Assembly (NCBI GenBank): GCA_038227745.1
Contig: JBBRPS010000330.1
Coordinates: 1-10,629 of the forward strand
Source: DASPXY01 sp038227745
Lineage (GTDB): Bacteria; Planctomycetota; Planctomycetia; Gemmatales; Gemmataceae
Direction of reading: 5' to 3'
Length of the DNA stretch: 10,629 nucleotides
Positions within the stretch are counted from its first letter, which is position 1, and the number at the start of each line of letters is the position of its first letter. Shown here in pieces: positions 6,322-10,629 of this stretch. Both the position numbers and the translations under genes were made by a program. The notes beneath the pieces were generated by a model. That model was not told the DNA's origin. It worked only from the letters and a program-made list of their open reading frames with translations, and did no database searches.

Positions 6322-8730
6322 ATGTCGGGTGGGCGGCTGGAACCTGTGGTCGAGTACCTGCGGCGCACCGCGGCGGCCGCGGATGGCGCGGGGGTGTCCG
6401 ATGCGGACCTGCTCGGCCGCTACGTTGTCGGCCGCGACGAGAGCGCGTTCGAGCTGCTCGTCTGGCGGCACGCGCGCCTGGTGCAGGGCGTCTGCCGGCG
6501 CATCCTGCGGCACGAGGAGGACGCCCAGGACGCCTTCCAGGCGACGTTCCTGGTCCTGGCCCGACAAGCGCGGGCCATCGGCCGGCGCGAGTCGGTCGGC
6601 GGTTGGCTGTACCGGGTCGCCTACCGGGCCGCCCTGCGGGCCAGAGCCCGCACGGTCGAGCGGGCGGCCCGGGAGCAGCCGCTCGGTGAGTTGCTCCTGG
6701 ACGGGGGCGGCCCGGATCCCTGCGCCGAGGTCGCCGGGCGCGAGTTGCGGGCGGTGCTGGACGAGCAGGTGAGCCGCCTGCCGGAGAAGTACCGTGTCGT
6801 GTTCGCGCTCCGCTGCCTGTCGGGCAAGAGCAGCGCCGAGGCCGCCCGCGAGCTGGGCTGTCCGGTCGGGACGGTGGAATCGCGGCTGGGGCGGGCGCGC
6901 GAGAGGCTACGGGCCGCCCTGGCGCGCCGCGGCGTCGCCGTCCCCGCCGCTCTGCTGGCCGCGAGGCTGTCCGGCGAGGCGGGCGCGACCGACGGCGCGG
7001 CCGCACTGGTGTCGTGTACGAGTCGGGCCGCGACCGCATTCGCGGCGGGCAAGGCGGCGGCCGCCGGGGTGGTCCCGGCGCGGGCCGCAGCCCTGGCGAA
7101 GGGAGTGCTGCAGTCCATGTTCCTCACGAAGCTCAAGTGCGTGGCTGGGGTCGTCCTGGTCGTCGGGACCCTCGGCCTGGCGGGCGGCGGCATCACCTGG
7201 CGGAGCGAGGCGGCCGGCCAGTCGCAGGCCGCGCCTCGGGAAGTCCAGGCGGAGGCCCGGCAGGGCCCCGGAGGCGGTCCGCAAGAAGATGGGCTGGGCG
7301 GACTGCAGGGGCAGGTCGAGGAGAGGGCACGCCGACTGCGGGAGCGGCGGAAAGTGCTTCAACAGATCGAGGCCTTGCAGCGGCAGCAGGAGGAGTTGCT
7401 GCGGAAGCTCGTCCCCGAGCAGCGGCTGGACGTGGAAGTGCAGCGCCTCCGCGCGCTGGGAGAGAAATCGCGGAAAGAAATGCCCCTGGCCCTGAACGAC
7501 GAAGGTATCGTCACGAAGGTCGCGCCGGAGGGATTGCTGACGATCGGTCTGCGCCGGGAGAGCGGAGTGCGGCTCGGCGCCCTCCTGCACGTCTTCCGCC
7601 TGGAGCCGCAGCCGGAGTACCTCGGTCGAGTCAAGGTCCTCGAGGTCGTCAATGGGACGGCCGCCGTGGCGCGTGTCGTCGGCCAGGTCCGGCTGATCCG
7701 CCCTGGCGACCGGGTCGCCCGCGAACTGACCGTCGGCCAGGCCGAGCCGGGTGCGCGACCGGACGAGAAGAAGCCCGCCGACAGTGTCGGGGCCGACTCG
7801 GGTATTCCGGAACGCGCCCCGGGGGCGCTCGCGTGGGGGAAACCGCACAACGGCCTGCGTGTCGGCCTGGCGGTGGAGGGGCAGGGCGGCGCCGGGCCGC
7901 GCCTCGCCCTGGCCTTGGAGAACGTGGGCAAGGACGACTGGGTAGTCAACCTCGGGGTGATGCTCGCCAACGGCAAGAAGCAGTATCCCTCGGCGCTGCG
8001 GCTGACCCTGACCGACGCCAAGGGGGCGGCGTACAACCTGCGGCGGACGCCCGCCTTCGTGGCCGGGCGCGTCGATCCGCTCCTCGTCGCACTGCCCGCG
8101 GGCTGCCGCTACACCCTGCGCTATGACCTGGGCGACTTCATGGGCGAGGCGGCCGCGCCGCCGACGCCAGGCCGCTACCGCGCCGCCTTCGAGTTCGTCG
8201 GCAAGGCAGTCATGCGGGAGGAGACCAACGTGGACACCCCCGGGTTCGCTCTGATGAACTACTGGACGGGGACGGTTCGGTCGGCGGCAGTGGTCCTGAC
8301 GCTCCCCGGCGGGTCCGCGAAACGGGAGGTCGAGCCGGGGCCGGCGGTCCCCGAGGCGAACGCGCCTCAGAAGGGCAAGGCGCTGCTGGCGACGTTGAGC
8401 GTCAACCACCAGACCTTCATGGAGGGGGCGACCGACAAGCTGTTGCTGACGTTCACGCTGGTCAACAACGACCGCAAGGTGATCGACCCCAGGATCGGCT
8501 CGTCGAAGATCGTCGTCAACGGCAAGGCCCTGGCCGACTCCGCCTTCATCCTCGGCAATGGGCCGCGCGCTGCGAACAGCGATGCGCTGCCCCCCGGGGA
8601 TCGCCTCACCTTCGGCTACGCCCTCGGCCAGCACTTCGAGCGGCCGGGGGTTTACCGCGTCCACTGGGAAGGCGAGGGCTTCCTGTCGCCCCAGATCATC
8701 TTCCGCGTGCTGGCGAAGCCGGGGCAATGA
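6322..8730 (+). CDS. ECF sigma factor fused to a membrane helix and a large predicted extracytoplasmic region
   Basis: This is an 802-residue protein. Region 2 (about 29-112) has DAQDAFQATFLVLARQ, typical of planctomycete ECF sigma factors. Region 4 (about 145-200) has LPEKYRVVFALRCLSGKSS and the HTH around AARELGCPVGTVESRLGRAR. A small Ala-rich linker (200-265) leads to one membrane helix (about 272-291, VAGVVLVVGTLGLAGGG). After it come a coiled coil (about 328-385), a small beta-rich domain (about 393-470, with LTIGLRRESGVRLGALLHVF and a closing RPGDRVA), a linker, and two predicted beta-sandwich domains (about 505-662 and 683-797). The predicted topology puts the sigma part in the cytoplasm and about 510 residues outside. 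Long C-terminal extensions are known in planctomycete ECF groups such as ECF01-Gob. I infer that the outer part senses an envelope signal or holds the sigma domain at the membrane. The ATG has AAGGAGG (6309-6315) upstream. No separate anti-sigma gene is adjacent. An internal ATG at 7117 precedes the helix but has a poorly spaced ribosome site. Confidence 0.88.
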   Translation: MSGGRLEPVVEYLRRTAAAADGAGVSDADLLGRYVVGRDESAFELLVWRHARLVQGVCRRILRHEEDAQDAFQATFLVLARQARAIGRRESVGGWLYRVAYRAALRARARTVERAAREQPLGELLLDGGGPDPCAEVAGRELRAVLDEQVSRLPEKYRVVFALRCLSGKSSAEAARELGCPVGTVESRLGRARERLRAALARRGVAVPAALLAARLSGEAGATDGAAALVSCTSRAATAFAAGKAAAAGVVPARAAALAKGVLQSMFLTKLKCVAGVVLVVGTLGLAGGGITWRSEAAGQSQAAPREVQAEARQGPGGGPQEDGLGGLQGQVEERARRLRERRKVLQQIEALQRQQEELLRKLVPEQRLDVEVQRLRALGEKSRKEMPLALNDEGIVTKVAPEGLLTIGLRRESGVRLGALLHVFRLEPQPEYLGRVKVLEVVNGTAAVARVVGQVRLIRPGDRVARELTVGQAEPGARPDEKKPADSVGADSGIPERAPGALAWGKPHNGLRVGLAVEGQGGAGPRLALALENVGKDDWVVNLGVMLANGKKQYPSALRLTLTDAKGAAYNLRRTPAFVAGRVDPLLVALPAGCRYTLRYDLGDFMGEAAAPPTPGRYRAAFEFVGKAVMREETNVDTPGFALMNYWTGTVRSAAVVLTLPGGSAKREVEPGPAVPEANAPQKGKALLATLSVNHQTFMEGATDKLLLTFTLVNNDRKVIDPRIGSSKIVVNGKALADSAFILGNGPRAANSDALPPGDRLTFGYALGQHFERPGVYRVHWEGEGFLSPQIIFRVLAKPGQ

Positions 8731-8835
8731 GGCAGGGCCGCCTTCGACCCCGCCGGCGGTACACCCCCTCTCCCGCCATCCCCCAGAGCCGCAGTCTGCT
8801 CCCCCCTCCCCCGGCGCTCTACCATTAATGAGGGG

Positions 8836-8874
8836 CCGGGAACTCCCCGGAAGTTCTGGGCTCTCCTTCCGGGG
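8836..8874 (+). promoter_or_regulatory. Nested, mutually exclusive hairpins in the glgC leader
   Basis: A perfect 9-bp stem CCCCGGAAG (8845-8853) / CTTCCGGGG (8866-8874) with a 12-base loop ends 7 bases before the ribosome site. Its 5' arm can instead pair upstream: CCGGG (8836-8840) with CCCGG (8846-8850), or GAACT (8840-8844) with AGTTC (8852-8856). CTCTCC (8861-8866) is complementary to GGAGAG (8882-8887) within the ribosome site. The layout suggests translational control, but function is unproven and high GC makes chance stems common. Confidence 0.4.
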
Positions 8875-8881
8875 TGACGAT

Positions 8882-8890
8882 GGAGAGGAG
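8882..8890 (+). promoter_or_regulatory. Ribosome binding site that favours the glgC GTG start
   Basis: GGAGAGGAG ends 7 bases before GTG 8898-8900. It argues for that GTG over the in-frame ATG at 8880, which overlaps this site and has only a weak GGGG upstream. Confidence 0.6.
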
Positions 8891-8897
8891 ACTGACC

Positions 8898-10175
8898 GTG
8901 CAAGACGTCCTCAGCCTGATCCTGGGCGGCGGCCGCGGGGCCGGGCTCTACCCGCTTACCAAGATGCGCAGCGAGCCGGCCGTCCCCCTGGGCGGCAAGT
9001 ACCGGCTGATCGACATTCCGGTCAGCAACTGCATCAACAGCGGCGTCAACCGCGTCTACGTCCTGACCCAGTTCCTCTCCGTCAGCCTGCACCGCCACAT
9101 CGGCGCCACCTACAAGCTCTCGCCGTTCAGCCACGGCTTCATCGAGGTCCTCGCCGCCCAGCAGACGAACGAGGCGTCCGACTGGTACCGCGGCACCGCC
9201 GACGCCCTCCGCCAGAACATCCGCTACGTCCACGGCGACCGCTGCCGTGAAGTGCTGGTCCTGTACGGCGATCAGCTCTACCGCATGGACTTCCGCCGAC
9301 TCCTGCGCACCCACCGCGAGACGAAGGCCGACGTCACCCTCGCCGTCCTGCCCGTCACCGCCGCCCAGGCCGCCGCCTATGGCGTCGTCCGCCTCGACGA
9401 CACCGGCCGCGTCACCGGCTTCGTGGAGAAGCCGGGCACGTCCGCGGCGCTGGCGCCGCTGCGGACGGCCGCCGGCTGGCTGGAGGCGCGTGGCGTCGCC
9501 GCCCGCGGACGCGAGTACCTGGCGAGCATGGGCATCTACGTCTTCCGCCGCGACGCCCTGCTCCACCTGCTCGACGCCGTCCCGTCGGCCAACGACCTCG
9601 CCATCGAGGTCTTCCCGCACGGCCTGCAGACGCACCGCTTCCAGGCGCACCTGTTCGACGGCTTCTGGGAGGACCTGGGAACGATACGCTCCTACCACGC
9701 GGTGAACCTGGCGCTGGCCAGTGACAACCCGCCCTTTAACTTCCACAGCCCCGAGGGCGTGATCTACACGCACATGCGCAACCTGCCGGCCGCCCGGATC
9801 AACGGCGCGCGTGTGGCGCAGTCGCTGGTCAGCGACGGCTGCGTGATCCGGCCGGGGACGCGACTGGAGCGCGCCATCGTCGGCGTCCGCAGCCAGATCG
9901 GCCGCAACGTGACCCTGCGCGACGCCATCGTGCTGGGGGCCAACTCCTACGACCGGCCCGGCCGTGGCGGGGTGGCGGCCGCCCCGCCGCTGGGCGTCGG
10001 CGACGACTCGGTCCTGGAAGGCGTGATCGTGGACAAGAATTGCCGCATCGGCCGCGGCGTCCGCATCAGCAACCAGGGCAAGGTAGGCGAGGCCGAGGGG
10101 GAGAATTATGTGATCCGCGACGGCATCGTCGTCATCCCCAACGGGGCGGTGATACCCGACGGGACGGTGATCTGA
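8898..10175 (+). CDS. glgC: Glucose-1-phosphate adenylyltransferase (ADP-glucose pyrophosphorylase)
   Basis: GlgC makes ADP-glucose from ATP and glucose 1-phosphate, the committed step of bacterial glycogen synthesis, in the cytoplasm as a tetramer. From the GTG at 8898 it has 425 residues, the family's normal length. The nucleotidyltransferase domain shows AVPLGGKYRLIDIPVSNCIN (28-47), VYVLTQF, EVLAAQQT, WYRGTADALRQN, YGDQLYRMDF with metal-binding D125, E177-K-P179, and FWEDLGTIRSYHAVNLAL (256-273). The C-terminal left-handed beta-helix carries the hexapeptide-type repeats and ends IPDGTVI. Overall it matches the cyanobacterial/plant type. Oddity: the loop normally reading GGGxGTRL or GGGxGSRL is GGGRGAGL (10-17), so the usual Thr/Ser and Arg are A15 and G16. 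YGDQ also replaces the common SGDH. If activity is lost, another copy elsewhere would be expected. A GTG at 8874 and an ATG at 8880 are alternative starts, adding 8 and 6 residues. Its 3' end overlaps the broken minus-strand hydrolase frame by 44 bases. Confidence 0.93.
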   Translation: MQDVLSLILGGGRGAGLYPLTKMRSEPAVPLGGKYRLIDIPVSNCINSGVNRVYVLTQFLSVSLHRHIGATYKLSPFSHGFIEVLAAQQTNEASDWYRGTADALRQNIRYVHGDRCREVLVLYGDQLYRMDFRRLLRTHRETKADVTLAVLPVTAAQAAAYGVVRLDDTGRVTGFVEKPGTSAALAPLRTAAGWLEARGVAARGREYLASMGIYVFRRDALLHLLDAVPSANDLAIEVFPHGLQTHRFQAHLFDGFWEDLGTIRSYHAVNLALASDNPPFNFHSPEGVIYTHMRNLPAARINGARVAQSLVSDGCVIRPGTRLERAIVGVRSQIGRNVTLRDAIVLGANSYDRPGRGGVAAAPPLGVGDDSVLEGVIVDKNCRIGRGVRISNQGKVGEAEGENYVIRDGIVVIPNGAVIPDGTVI

Positions 10176-10401
10176 CCGCCGCGCGGCAGGGCCTGGCGCC
10201 GGCCACCGTGAGGGGAAGCCCGTGGCCGACGACACGGTGATACTTGTTGTGGCAGCGCCAGCCGCCGAGGATCGTGATGCCGTCGAGGTCCGGCAGCATG
10301 CCCGCGGCGATCATCAAAGCCGTCCCCGTCGCGCCGTACTGCTGCTGCACTCCGAACTGAGCCAGCAGGTACGAGAAGGTGATGTGCTCGGGGATTTTCA
10401 T
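10132..10401 (-). pseudogene. Truncated YdjM/DUF457-like membrane metal-dependent hydrolase
   Basis: The 89-codon frame begins MKIPEHITFSYLLAQFGVQQ and has the family's first metal motif LPDLDG (D38, D40) and the second, H55-R-V-V-G-H60. Residues 27-35 (TALMIAAGM) look like the first membrane segment. Family members usually run to about 170-230 residues with further membrane helices, but here similarity seems to stop near residue 68 (about base 10198). The remaining 20 codons, RPCRAAVRSPSRRVSPPRWG, are Arg/Pro-rich and read into the 3' end of glgC on the opposite strand. I take it as the 5' part of a gene whose 3' two-thirds were deleted. A short functional protein is possible but unlikely. 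No clear ribosome site precedes the ATG (10399-10401). Confidence 0.6.
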
Positions 10402-10444
10402 GAGTTCGACAGCGCCTCGTTTAGCCGCGGTTTGAGACCTTGTA

Positions 10445-10493
10445 GGAGGGGGCTCCGTCCCCCGACGGCAGCTCGCCGGACGGAGCCGGCTCG
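10445..10493. repeat. Structured inverted-repeat element, probably an interspersed repeat
   Basis: A perfect 10-bp inverted repeat, GGCTCCGTCC (10451-10460) and GGACGGAGCC (10478-10487), encloses 17 bases. Two other dyads overlap it: GGGGG (10448-10452) with CCCCC (10459-10463), and the palindrome GAGCCGGCTC (10483-10492). From memory, the TAGGAGGGGGCTCCGTCCCC block recurs in Gemmata-group intergenic DNA, so this is probably one copy of a REP-like family. Only one copy is in the window. Confidence 0.5.
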
Positions 10494-10589
10494 TAACATC
10501 TCAATAACCCCGGGCGTGTTCCGAGGAAGTTTGCCGGCGCGCACGGCGACCCAGAGGCGTGTGGACGATTCTTTCCTGGTAAGCCGTTG

Positions 10590-10626
10590 GCCGTGCCGCC
10601 CTTGCCTGCCCTCAGACCGGCACGGC
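10590..10626. repeat. 9-bp inverted repeat at the window edge
   Basis: GCCGTGCCG (10590-10598) and CGGCACGGC (10618-10626) are exact reverse complements separated by 19 bases. No T-tract is visible on either side before the window ends. It could be the hairpin of a terminator or part of an element continuing beyond the window. Confidence 0.35.
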
Positions 10627-10629
10627 TGC

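Noticed and set aside
6209..7039. Upstream extension of the GNAT frame on the minus strand
   Set aside because: It lies antisense to the sigma factor domain and reads as Pro/Arg/Ala-rich sequence; the GNAT fold begins exactly at the ATG at 6208.
6907..8727. 606-codon minus-strand open frame opposite the sigma factor extension
   Set aside because: It has no domain or ribosome site, and the plus strand has coherent structure (membrane helix, coiled coil, beta domains).
7117..8730. Internal ATG in the sigma factor gene that might make a separate membrane protein
   Set aside because: The nearest purine block (GGGAG at 7101-7105) is 11 bases away and the frame is continuous with the sigma domain; similar fused proteins are common in the phylum.
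10176..10187. Palindrome GCCGCGCGGC just after the glgC stop as a terminator
   Set aside because: It leaves no loop and is not followed by a T-tract.
8652..10235. 527-codon minus-strand open frame opposite glgC
   Set aside because: It is antisense to a highly conserved enzyme and has Asp/Val/Ala-rich repetitive composition typical of shadow frames.

Overview
The window looks like a chromosomal segment of a planctomycete, most likely of the Gemmata group (Gemmatales). The evidence is very high GC content with long antisense open frames, a DUF1549/DUF1553 and DUF1501 gene pair (families strongly expanded in Planctomycetota), an ECF sigma factor with the long C-terminal extension common in this phylum, and structured intergenic repeats. 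The taxonomic call is inference from gene content, not from a marker gene.

Layout. (1) 75-1256, minus strand: a secreted serine beta-lactamase-like hydrolase. (2) A 331-base divergent intergenic region. (3) 1588-5728, plus strand: a tight three-gene unit of a secreted DUF1549/DUF1553 protein with a CxxCH haem-type motif, a DUF4058 protein, and a Tat-exported DUF1501 protein of the alkaline-phosphatase-like fold. The gaps are 29 and 11 bases, so they are probably co-transcribed. The first and last genes are a classical planctomycete pair; the DUF4058 gene sits between them. (4) 5741-6208, minus strand: a GNAT acetyltransferase resembling spermidine/spermine N1-acetyltransferase, convergent with the operon and divergent from the next gene. 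(5) 6322-8730, plus strand: an 802-residue protein joining an ECF sigma factor to one membrane helix, a coiled coil, a small beta-rich domain and two predicted beta-sandwich domains. (6) 8898-10175, plus strand: a GlgC-type glucose-1-phosphate adenylyltransferase with a hairpin-rich leader and an altered nucleotide-binding loop. (7) 10132-10401, minus strand: the N-terminal third of a YdjM/DUF457-like metal-dependent hydrolase, apparently broken, converging on glgC. (8) 10402-10629: non-coding DNA with a strong inverted-repeat element and a second dyad at the window edge.

How the genes relate. The DUF1553-DUF4058-DUF1501 unit is the only clear functional cluster: two exported proteins and one probably cytoplasmic protein, role unknown. 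The sigma factor could report an envelope signal through its predicted extracytoplasmic part; its targets cannot be told from here. GlgC would make ADP-glucose for glycogen, but no other glycogen gene is present. No CRISPR array, tRNA, rRNA or complete mobile element was seen. No classical GC-stem plus T-tract terminator was seen on the plus strand.
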